A stretch of DNA of 5,159 bases from Bacteriovoracaceae bacterium (GTDB lineage: Bacteria; Bdellovibrionota; UBA1018), in contig JAHFAB010000167.1 of the NCBI GenBank assembly GCA_023250795.1, forward strand, positions 1-5,159, written 5' to 3'. The notes under the pieces are model-generated. The model saw only the letters and a list, made by a program, of their open reading frames with translations, was not told the DNA's origin and searched no databases. The position numbers and the translations under genes are program-made. Each line of letters starts with the position of its first letter. Position 1 is the stretch's first letter. Of the stretch, positions 1 through 5,159 are shown piece after piece.

Positions 1-1
1 A

Positions 2-106
2 TTGATTGATCAATGGATAAAACTAGCTTTAGAGCATTCTCAAGAAAAAATTGATCAAGAGAAGAAAACAGAGGTAGAGTTGAAAACAAAAAAGCTCAAA
101 TTATGA
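2..106 (+). CDS. C-terminal tail of an unidentified ORF (5' end outside window)
   Basis: One frame is open from the window edge to a TGA at 104-106 and gives 34 residues; the other two plus frames hit stops within the first dozen bases. The tail is rich in Lys, Glu and Gln (it contains LALEHSQEKIDQEKK and ends KKLKL), which looks like a charged helical C-terminus. I do not recognise a family. It shares its frame with the DUF4143 remnant downstream but is separated from it by TGA (104) and TAA (113), and it does not resemble the part of a DUF4143 protein expected there, so it is probably a different gene or junk joined at a breakpoint. With so short a stretch, chance openness is a real alternative. 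Confidence 0.3.
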   Translation: MIDQWIKLALEHSQEKIDQEKKTEVELKTKKLKL

Positions 107-115
107 CCGCGCTAA

Positions 116-613
116 GTATATTACGAAATTCTCAAAGACACTTTGATCGGTTATTTTCTCGATCCATTTCACAGGTCTATGCGCAAGAGACAAACAAAAA
201 AACCAAAGTTCTTTTTTTTCGACGTAGGGGTGAAACGCGCCTTTGATGGAACGCTCCAAATCCAGATACTTCCGGGCTCATCAACTTATGGTCAAGCATT
301 TGAACACTTCTTTATTCTTGAATGCATTCGCATGAACGACTATCTCGAAAAGGATTTTCGTTTTTCATACCTTAGAACCAAGGACGATCTCGAGGTTGAC
401 CTAATTATCGAACGGCCCGGACAAAAAACCCTGTTAGTAGAAATCAAGTCTGGCACCGTAGATGACGTAGAGGCCGATAAACTGATAGCGATTTCCAAAG
501 ACTTTGGAAAAAGTGCGGAAGTCCTATTTGCCTGTGGCGAGAATCACGCACGAAAAAAAACGCACGCCGAGATTCTTCCCTGGATGAGCGCTCTTGAAAA
601 AATCTTTGCGTAG
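116..613 (+). pseudogene. C-terminal remnant of a DUF4143-domain ATPase
   Basis: Intact members of this family are roughly 380-residue proteins with an N-terminal P-loop AAA ATPase and a C-terminal DUF4143 domain with a PD-(D/E)XK-like fold; their role is generally unknown. Only the C-terminal part is here. Recognisable blocks are YYEILKDTLIGYFL at the start, then RKRQTKKPKFFFFDVGVKRA, GQAFEHFFILE, FSYLRTKDDLEVDLIIERPG and LLVEIKSG. The EVD and EIK pair is the nuclease-like signature of the domain. The family match begins upstream of the first possible start (TTG at 143; first in-frame ATG at 179), directly after an in-frame TAA at 113-115, and no Walker A segment precedes it. No ribosome-binding site is visible before 143. 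I infer a 5'-truncated gene; a short expressed domain cannot be excluded. It is convergent with murA, 19 nt apart. Confidence 0.72.
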
Positions 614-629
614 GGGCTTGCCCCCAAAG
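596..629 (-). terminator. Probable intrinsic terminator after murA
   Basis: On the minus strand, four bases after the murA stop, CTTTG (629-625) can pair with CAAAG (608-604). Nested inside, GGGG (624-621) pairs with CCCC (616-613) around a CAAG loop, with a small TACG bulge on the 3' side. One base later comes a run of six T (602-597). The arrangement fits a Rho-independent terminator for the DUF1385-prfA-prmC-murA transcript. It lies over the last codons and stop of the convergent DUF4143 remnant. On the plus strand no T-run follows the hairpin, so it looks one-directional. Folding energy was not calculated. Confidence 0.55.
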
Positions 630-632
630 TGC

Positions 633-1886
633 TCACCACGAAACTCGCTCAATCTTCGCACCTAGCAGCTTCAGCTTCTCTTCCATTTTTTCATAACCCC
701 GATCGAGGTGGTAGATCCGATTGACCCAAGTTTCTCCTTGTGCTGCAAGTCCTCCTAAAATCAAACTCGCGCTTGCTCGCAAATCAGTTGCCATCAGCGG
801 GGCTCCGATCAGAGTTTTCTTTCCCCTCACTAGCGCACTTTTTCCACGAATCGTAATATCCGCTCCAAGCCTGATCAACTCTGGAACATGCATGAACCGA
901 TTCTCAAAAATAGTTTCAGTAATTGCAGAAGCTCCATCCGCCAAACACATCACGGCCATAAATTGAGCTTGCATATCAGTTGGAAAGCCTGGAAAGGGCT
1001 GAGTGATCACATCTGTCCCCCGCGCTCTTTCTATCACTCCCAGTTTCACTGCGTTTTCCTTGCGCTCTATCTGTGCGCCTGCTTCTTCATATTTGGAAAG
1101 TACTGCCTCTAAAAACTCTGGGCTGATCCCCTCGACCGTCACAGCCCCGCCCGTTATAAATCCAGCAGCTAAAAATGTACCAGCCTCAATTCGATCTCCC
1201 ATCACATGATAGTGCGTTCCATGCAGACTGGGTTTTCCAGAGATGGCAATCGTCTCTGTGCCATCACCCTCAATCTCAGCACCCATAGAGCGGAGCATCT
1301 TTGCCAAATCCACAATCTCTGGTTCTTTTGCACAGTTTTCTAAAACCGTTTCTCCCTCAGCCAGTACTGCTGTCATCATTAAGTGTTCAGTGGCACCCAC
1401 GCTTGGAAACTCGAAAGTCACACGTCCGCCTCGCAACTTTTTACAAGTCGCTACGACATAACCATTCTCTAACTTTATTTCTGCTCCTAATTTCTCAAGC
1501 CCAGTTAAATGGAATCCAATCGGCCTCGCCCCAATCGCACACCCACCCGGCAAACTCACCTTGGCTTGCCCAAATCTCGCAAGCAGTGGACCCAAGACCA
1601 AAACAGAGGCGCGCATAGTGCGCACTAAATCGTAAGGAGCTTCGAAACTCATCACATTCTTAGCTGAAAGCTGCACCTTTCCATTTTTAGAATCCGTCTG
1701 AACCCCGAGGTGATTGAGGAGTTTTAAGACCGTCTTAATATCCTGCAAAACAGGAACATGAGAAATATCACACACCTCTTCTGTCAAAAGAGCAGAAATC
1801 AAAATCGGAAGAGCTGCGTTTTTTGACCCACTCACTTGCACAGTACCTTTGAGGGGTTGCCCCCCGATAATTCTCATTTTATCCAT
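633..1886 (-). CDS. murA: UDP-N-acetylglucosamine 1-carboxyvinyltransferase (MurA)
   Basis: MurA transfers the enolpyruvyl group of phosphoenolpyruvate to UDP-N-acetylglucosamine in the cytoplasm, the first committed step of peptidoglycan synthesis. At 417 residues it is close to the 419 of the E. coli enzyme. Visible landmarks are SGSKNAA with Lys22/Asn23, the active-site loop PGGCAIGARP with Cys116 (E. coli Cys115, the fosfomycin target; here Cys, not the resistant Asp), TQPFPGFPTDMQAQF with the catalytic-type Asp304, ENRFMH with Arg330, and DLRASASLILGGLAAQGET with Arg370, followed by HLDRGYE with Arg396. It is the two-domain EPSP-synthase fold throughout, with no gap. The ATG at 1886 is preferred because MDK plus the distance to Lys22 matches E. 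coli MurA; Met4 (ATG at 1877) is an alternative. The Shine-Dalgarno before 1886 is weak (GAG). It is last in the operon, 17 nt after prmC, and ends at TGA just before a hairpin terminator. Confidence 0.97.
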   Translation of the reverse strand: MDKMRIIGGQPLKGTVQVSGSKNAALPILISALLTEEVCDISHVPVLQDIKTVLKLLNHLGVQTDSKNGKVQLSAKNVMSFEAPYDLVRTMRASVLVLGPLLARFGQAKVSLPGGCAIGARPIGFHLTGLEKLGAEIKLENGYVVATCKKLRGGRVTFEFPSVGATEHLMMTAVLAEGETVLENCAKEPEIVDLAKMLRSMGAEIEGDGTETIAISGKPSLHGTHYHVMGDRIEAGTFLAAGFITGGAVTVEGISPEFLEAVLSKYEEAGAQIERKENAVKLGVIERARGTDVITQPFPGFPTDMQAQFMAVMCLADGASAITETIFENRFMHVPELIRLGADITIRGKSALVRGKKTLIGAPLMATDLRASASLILGGLAAQGETWVNRIYHLDRGYEKMEEKLKLLGAKIERVSW

Positions 1887-1899
1887 TGTATTTTCTCAT
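1879..1899 (-). other. Possible six-codon leader ORF overlapping the murA start
   Basis: In the prmC-murA junction an ATG at 1899 opens a tiny frame, MRKYNG, ending in TAA at 1881-1879. The best purine-rich element of the junction, AAAGGAAA (1914-1907, overlapping the prmC stop), is spaced for this ATG rather than for the murA ATG at 1886. The mini-ORF stop falls one base before murA codon 4, itself an ATG (1877). This may be chance; a role in murA translation is only an inference. Confidence 0.2.
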
Positions 1900-1903
1900 A
1901 GCA

Positions 1904-2806
1904 TTATTTCCTTTGTGCAATCAAAACACGATCTCTACCCGTGAGATCTTGGACTAAGCTCATTTTCCACTTTGAGCTCGAAAATAAACTGGAAATTTTC
2001 TGAGCCCTTTCATGTGGAATCTCTAAAAAAACAAAACCATCTAGATTTAGATATTTTCCAGAGTTTTTCTCAATCTCTTTATAAAAATAAAGCAAGTCTT
2101 CTTCAGGCGCAAAAAGTGCGCCTCTCGGTTCGTGACGAAAAACTTCTGCATCTATTTCGTCTCTTAAGCTCAAATACGGAGGATTGCTCACGATAAAATC
2201 TACATGGGTAACCTGCCCAAAAACTTCGAAAACGTACTTCGGATCTTCAGTTTCAAAAAAACGCAAACCATGTCCCTCACCTAAAATTTTATCTGCATTT
2301 TTTCGAGCAATCTCCAAAGCATCTTCAGAGATATCCGAAGCGAGCATCTGGAGATCTGAAAACCGAGACAGGAGCTCAATAGAAATAATCCCAGAACCTG
2401 TTCCAATTTCAATTCCTACTTTAGGTTGGATTTTTTCTAATATGCGAATCGCCTCTGTCACTAAAACTTCTGTTTCTGGCCTCGGCACAAGGACGTGAGG
2501 ACTTACGGAAAATTCGTGATCTAAAAAAGTTTGATAACCGATCAAATGCTGAAGCGGGTTTCCCTCTACACGAGCTACAGACAAGTGAAACACCTCTTTG
2601 GAACACTCCCCAGGCAAAGGTTCTTGTAAAGAAGAGTAGAGCTCGACACGTGAAAGTTTTTTCCCTGTTTTAGAGCGGTAAGCTGCAAGGACGATTTGCT
2701 CAGACTCCGTTTCGATAGAACCCCTTGCACGGAGCTCTGGGCTTAAACTGAGAAGATCTCGTGTGCACTTTAGAGCGAGACCGAAATTTTTCAGCTGCGG
2801 TTCCAT
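1904..2806 (-). CDS. prmC: Release factor glutamine N5-methyltransferase (PrmC/HemK)
   Basis: PrmC uses S-adenosylmethionine to methylate the glutamine of the GGQ motif in RF1 and RF2, which raises peptide-release activity. The 300-residue product has the expected two parts. The first is a helical N-terminal substrate-binding domain to about residue 85, followed by the linker signature NPLQHLIGYQTF and VLVPRPETE (residues 106-113). The second is a class I methyltransferase with the AdoMet loop EIGTGSG (133-139), an acidic DIS at 158-160, and the catalytic NPPY at 208-211, which holds the substrate amide. The C-terminus has GFVFLEIP and ends GRDRVLIAQRK, as in the family. E. coli PrmC is about 277 residues, so this one is slightly longer. 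The start ATG at 2806 abuts the prfA TAA with no spacer, and a GAGGGA element inside the last prfA codons serves as its ribosome-binding site, so translation is probably coupled to that of its own substrate. Confidence 0.95.
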   Translation of the reverse strand: MEPQLKNFGLALKCTRDLLSLSPELRARGSIETESEQIVLAAYRSKTGKKLSRVELYSSLQEPLPGECSKEVFHLSVARVEGNPLQHLIGYQTFLDHEFSVSPHVLVPRPETEVLVTEAIRILEKIQPKVGIEIGTGSGIISIELLSRFSDLQMLASDISEDALEIARKNADKILGEGHGLRFFETEDPKYVFEVFGQVTHVDFIVSNPPYLSLRDEIDAEVFRHEPRGALFAPEEDLLYFYKEIEKNSGKYLNLDGFVFLEIPHERAQKISSLFSSSKWKMSLVQDLTGRDRVLIAQRK

Positions 2807-3871
2807 TTAACGTAATCCCTCAGCCTTGAGTGCTTCGGCTTGGTAATAAGTCTGAAGTGCGTCGATCATCCCTTCGATTTTTCCCTCCATGACTTCAGGC
2901 AATTGATAAAGTGTAAGGCCAATTCTATGATCGGTCAGCCTGCCTTGAGGAAAATTATAAGTCCGAATTCGTTCACTTCGATCTCCAGTGCCCACCATGC
3001 TTCTTCTGGCGTCTGAGTGTTCTTTCGCCGCCCTGGCCTGCTCTTGATCGAGCAAACGAGAGCACAGAATTTTCATGGCCTTTGCTTTATTCTTCAGCTG
3101 AGAGCGCTCGTCTTGGCAAACAACAACCAAGCCAGAGGGGAGGTGTGTGATTCTGACGGCAGAGTCGGTTGTATTGACGCCTTGCCCGCCTGCCCCACCG
3201 GAACGAAATACATCGATTCGCAATTCTGATGGATTGATATTCACGTCCACCTCTTCAGCTTCGGGCAAAACAGCAACAGTCACCGTCGAAGTATGGATCC
3301 TGCCCTGGGCTTCCGTCGCAGGAACTCTTTGCACACGGTGGACCCCCCCCTCCCATTTTAGGCGACTATAAACCTTCACTCCTGTAACCATCGCAATCAT
3401 TTCTTTGAATCCGCCAATCCCCGTCGGATTCGAAGAAAGAATTTCGACTCTCCACCCGATTTTTTCTGCATATCTCAGATACATTCGAAAAAGTTCACCA
3501 ACGAAAAGGGCCGCCTCATCTCCACCTGCGCCGGCTCTGACTTCTAATAAAATATTTTTTTCATCATTGGGATCTTTGGGAAGAAGCAAGAGTTGGAGTT
3601 GTTTAGTAGAGGTCTGTAGCTCTTCTTGTAATCGGCTGAGCTCTTCTCTGGCCATTGCAGCAAACTCAGCGTCTTCTAAGAGAGCTTTGTTAGAATCTAT
3701 TTCAGCTTTGGTTTTTTTATAGTTTCTGAATTCGAACACAATGCCCTGTAAGCTCGAATGCTCTTGAGAGAGTTTACGAAAATCTCCCGGCCGATTGGCC
3801 AAACCGGGATCGGAAAGTCTGTTTTCTATTTCTAAAAATCGTGCCTCTACGGCTTCTAGTTTATCAAACAT
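2807..3871 (-). CDS. prfA: Peptide chain release factor 1 (RF1)
   Basis: RF1 recognises UAA and UAG in the ribosomal A site and triggers hydrolysis of peptidyl-tRNA. The 354-residue product is collinear with E. coli RF1 (360). An N-terminal coiled-coil-rich domain spans about 1-100. Then follow LEVRAGAGGDEAALF (109-123), the conserved WEGGVHRVQRVPATEAQGR block with the codon-reading tripeptide PAT at 184-186 (RF1 type; RF2 has SPF), and the catalytic GGQ at 228-230 inside SGGAGGQGVNTTDSAVR. The C-terminal part has CQDERSQLKNKAKAM and RIRTYNFPQGRLTDHRI. The residue after GGQ is Gly where E. coli RF1 has His. The start ATG at 3871 fits the family N-terminus; upstream there is only a poor AGAAG element, so initiation may depend on coupling to DUF1385, which stops 5 nt before. 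The codons for EGGV create a run of eight G. It ends with TAA, directly joined to prmC. Confidence 0.97.
   Translation of the reverse strand: MFDKLEAVEARFLEIENRLSDPGLANRPGDFRKLSQEHSSLQGIVFEFRNYKKTKAEIDSNKALLEDAEFAAMAREELSRLQEELQTSTKQLQLLLLPKDPNDEKNILLEVRAGAGGDEAALFVGELFRMYLRYAEKIGWRVEILSSNPTGIGGFKEMIAMVTGVKVYSRLKWEGGVHRVQRVPATEAQGRIHTSTVTVAVLPEAEEVDVNINPSELRIDVFRSGGAGGQGVNTTDSAVRITHLPSGLVVVCQDERSQLKNKAKAMKILCSRLLDQEQARAAKEHSDARRSMVGTGDRSERIRTYNFPQGRLTDHRIGLTLYQLPEVMEGKIEGMIDALQTYYQAEALKAEGLR
2816..2821 (-). promoter_or_regulatory. Ribosome-binding site of prmC inside prfA
   Basis: GAGGGA (2821-2816, minus strand) encodes Glu and Gly in the last residues of PrfA and lies 9 nt before the prmC ATG at 2806. 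It fixes that start and places prmC initiation within the termination zone of prfA (stop and start are joined as TAAATG), the usual geometry for translational coupling. Confidence 0.6.
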
Positions 3872-3876
3872 GGGAG

Positions 3877-4932
3877 CTAGACTTCTGGAAACTCGGAAAC
3901 CCGAGCTTGCACACGTCCGAGTTCTGAGAGCTGTGCAATCTCTAATTCAAAATCTTTCTTAGACTCTGGAGTATTGTGAGAGATGATCCCTTTTTCCAAT
4001 CCCAGAACTTGTTTGAGTGAGGCAAGTGCAATCTCAAGCTGCTCGTCACTGGGTTCGCGGGTAGTTAATTTTTGAAGCAACATTCCTGGAAAAATCAATG
4101 TGCGAAACAGAGGATTATCCATTCTAAAAGCACACATTTTGATAAATTCGTAAGCTAGTCCTGCTACAGGAAGCATCAGAACTATTTTGATTAAAATCAT
4201 AACAATATGATTGAGAACAGAATTGGATGAAAAATCAGTGAGATGAAAAAGAGGAAAAACAACACTAAAGACTGCAATGCTGATCAATACTAAAAACAGG
4301 AGAAAACTTGTTCCACACCGTGGATGAAGTGTCGTATGTTTACGTGCGTTTTCTACAATGAGTTCTTCTCCCTTTTCAAAAGTGTAGATCGATTTGTGTT
4401 CCGCTCCATGGTATTGAAACACGCGATGGATATCTTTCATACAGGAAATAGAATAAACATAAATGAGTAGAATAGTGATTTTGAGCGCCCCATCTAGTAG
4501 ATGAAAAATCGGGCTCTGAGCCGTAAGACCAATATGGGGGTTTCCAGTGATCACAGCCGTAAGAAAGTGCGGAAGGGCCACAAAAAGTCCCATCCCCAAA
4601 ATAAAAGCAGTGAGAATCGAACCGATGATCGCCCAGTTCGAAAGTTCTTCGCCTGTCTTCTCCGAGTCAGCCGCGATATTGGCAGAGTAACTAAGAGCAT
4701 CAATCCCCTGGAAGAGCGACTCGATTAACATCGCAACTCCTCTAAAAACAGGCTTTCTCAGAAGTGGAAATCGTTTTGAAAAACTAGAGTAAGGGTAACT
4801 TCGGATGACTATTTTCTGATTGGGCTTTCTCACAGCAATGGCAATGTATTTGGGTGAACGCATCATCACACCCTCGATGACCGCCTGGCCACCGATGCTG
4901 GTGTATTGGGATAAGGAAATGAAATTTTTCAT
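3877..4932 (-). CDS. DUF1385 (YqhQ-like) multi-pass membrane protein
   Basis: This is a DUF1385-family integral membrane protein. The biochemical role of the family is not settled to my knowledge, although genes of this family commonly neighbour prfA and prmC. Of 351 residues, the N-terminal block GGQAVIEGVMMRSPKYIAIA (14-33) is the family hallmark. Hydrophobic stretches at about 100-126, 143-163, 208-230 and 239-262 look like transmembrane helices. Between them lie the conserved FQYHGAEHKSIYTFE (172-186) and HPRCGTSF (203-210), whose His, Glu and Cys residues suggest metal binding (inference). TTREPSDEQLEIAL (290-303) is the usual C-terminal signature; about 48 more charged residues follow, a tail somewhat longer than I expect. 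The start ATG at 4932 leaves a normal N-terminus but has no Shine-Dalgarno; it overlaps the stop of an upstream minus ORF as ATGA, which would suit coupled translation. It ends in TAG, 5 nt before prfA. Confidence 0.9.
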   Translation of the reverse strand: MKNFISLSQYTSIGGQAVIEGVMMRSPKYIAIAVRKPNQKIVIRSYPYSSFSKRFPLLRKPVFRGVAMLIESLFQGIDALSYSANIAADSEKTGEELSNWAIIGSILTAFILGMGLFVALPHFLTAVITGNPHIGLTAQSPIFHLLDGALKITILLIYVYSISCMKDIHRVFQYHGAEHKSIYTFEKGEELIVENARKHTTLHPRCGTSFLLFLVLISIAVFSVVFPLFHLTDFSSNSVLNHIVMILIKIVLMLPVAGLAYEFIKMCAFRMDNPLFRTLIFPGMLLQKLTTREPSDEQLEIALASLKQVLGLEKGIISHNTPESKKDFELEIAQLSELGRVQARVSEFPEV

Positions 4933-5159
4933 ATAAAACTGGCCACAAACTTAACACCTATCTGATGTGGATAGCCAGAAAAAATCTCGCCGTTAGCTCT
5001 GAACCTCTCAAAAAGTGAAGAGAGATGGCGCAGGTCACCTAAAACTTTAAACTTCACTTTTTGGGAAATTTGAGCTAGCAATTCAGCTAGATGGGGAAAT
5101 AAAAATGAAAATATTTGGTACATGGTTATTGCTTGCGTCTTCTTTGATGGCTCCAGTTT
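4929..5159 (-). CDS. Unidentified ORF overlapping the DUF1385 start (5' end outside window)
   Basis: On the minus strand this frame is open from the right edge of the window to a TGA at 4931-4929, 76 codons. The first ATG inside the window is at 5123 (64 residues), but 12 sense codons precede it, so the real start may lie outside. The product has an amphipathic stretch (LAELLAQISQKVKFKVLGDL), then FERFRANGEIFSG, and ends IGVKFVASFI. I recognise no family; it is not ribosomal protein L31, a neighbour one might expect here. In its favour are the four-base ATGA overlap with DUF1385, which has no ribosome-binding site of its own, and the generally tight packing of this operon. Against it, a competing plus-strand start with a good ribosome-binding site sits at 5105 in the same DNA. 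Confidence 0.42.
   Translation of the reverse strand, partial: KLEPSKKTQAITMYQIFSFLFPHLAELLAQISQKVKFKVLGDLRHLSSLFERFRANGEIFSGYPHQIGVKFVASFI
5093..5097 (+). promoter_or_regulatory. Candidate ribosome-binding site for a plus-strand start at 5105
   Basis: GGGGA, followed by seven A/T bases and then ATG, is one of the best-placed Shine-Dalgarno-like elements in the window. A small inverted repeat, CTAGC (5075-5079) and GCTAG (5086-5090) with a six-base loop, stands just upstream. If the minus-strand ORF here is real, the purine run is only the complement of its Phe-rich codons. Confidence 0.35.
5105..5159 (+). CDS. Possible start of an exported protein (3' end outside window)
   Basis: An ATG at 5105 opens a frame to the window edge encoding 18 residues, MKIFGTWLLLASSLMAPV. 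A Lys after Met followed by an uninterrupted hydrophobic core with small residues at its end is what a Sec signal peptide looks like; the cleavage site and mature protein are outside the window. A Shine-Dalgarno (GGGGA) lies 7 nt upstream, and an in-frame TAA at 5048 bounds the frame. If real, it is divergent from DUF1385, and 4933-5104 would be a two-way promoter region, though I find no convincing -35/-10 pair there. It conflicts with the minus-strand ORF covering the same bases. Confidence 0.4.
   Translation, partial: MKIFGTWLLLASSLMAPV

Noticed and set aside
103..249. ORF from ATG 103, overlapping the upstream TGA as ATGA, about 48 codons
   Set aside because: It runs through the DUF4143 remnant in a different frame; only the frame giving YYEILKDTLIG and the later motifs matches a protein family.
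1..613. Idea that the DUF4143 remnant belongs to a new defence or toxin-antitoxin island
   Set aside because: Only one truncated ORF and an unidentified tail are present; no partner gene, recombinase, repeats or att-like sites are visible.
721..1618. Several plus-strand ORFs of 68-105 codons antisense to murA
   Set aside because: They are shadows of a clearly conserved gene, have low-complexity Ser/Pro/Ala-rich products and no family features.
1972..2606. Antisense ORFs and a minus-strand out-of-frame ORF (2606-2421) inside prmC
   Set aside because: prmC is intact with all motifs in one frame; the alternatives have no recognisable domain or ribosome-binding site.
3343..3350. Programmed frameshift in prfA at the G-run, by analogy with RF2
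   Set aside because: The RF1 frame is continuous across the run with conserved residues on both sides, so no shift is needed; programmed frameshifting is known for RF2, not RF1.
3017..3722. Plus-strand ORFs opposite prfA
   Set aside because: They are complements of RF1 coding sequence with no independent support.
4501..4728. Plus-strand 75-codon ORF opposite the DUF1385 gene
   Set aside because: Its Lys/Arg/Ser-rich product mirrors codons for membrane helices on the other strand and has no family resemblance.

Overview
The window carries a compact block of conserved bacterial housekeeping genes on the minus strand, flanked by poorly conserved or partial sequence at both ends. Read in the minus direction the order is DUF1385 membrane protein (4932-3877), prfA/RF1 (3871-2807), prmC (2806-1904) and murA (1886-633). 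All four are full length with their diagnostic motifs intact. Junctions are tight: 5 nt between DUF1385 and prfA, 0 nt between prfA and prmC, 17 nt between prmC and murA. This indicates one operon, ending in a plausible intrinsic terminator just past murA (596-629).

Functionally, PrfA is peptide-chain release factor 1 and PrmC methylates the GGQ glutamine of release factors, so enzyme and substrate are encoded back to back. MurA makes the first committed step of peptidoglycan synthesis. The DUF1385 (YqhQ-like) protein is a multi-pass membrane protein of unsettled function that often travels with prfA and prmC.

Left end: a plus-strand ORF (116-613) convergent with murA is the C-terminal part of a DUF4143-family ATPase. 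The ATPase half is missing and in-frame stops lie immediately upstream, so it reads as a decayed remnant. Before it (2-106) lies the charged tail of an unidentified, incomplete ORF. Right end: two overlapping and mutually competing signals exist. One is a minus-strand ORF open to the window edge whose stop overlaps the DUF1385 start (ATGA). The other is a plus-strand start at 5105 with a good ribosome-binding site and a signal-peptide-like N-terminus. The window ends too early to decide.

Organism: moderately AT-rich DNA and a prfA-prmC-murA operon headed by DUF1385 suggest a Gram-negative bacterium of the former Deltaproteobacteria, perhaps Bdellovibrionota. This is inferred from remembered gene order and protein style, not from a search. 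I see no tRNA, rRNA, CRISPR array or insertion sequence, and no convincing new multi-gene system. The most interesting points are small-scale: translational coupling around prfA, a possible six-codon leader before murA, the remnant/terminator overlap and the unresolved right edge.
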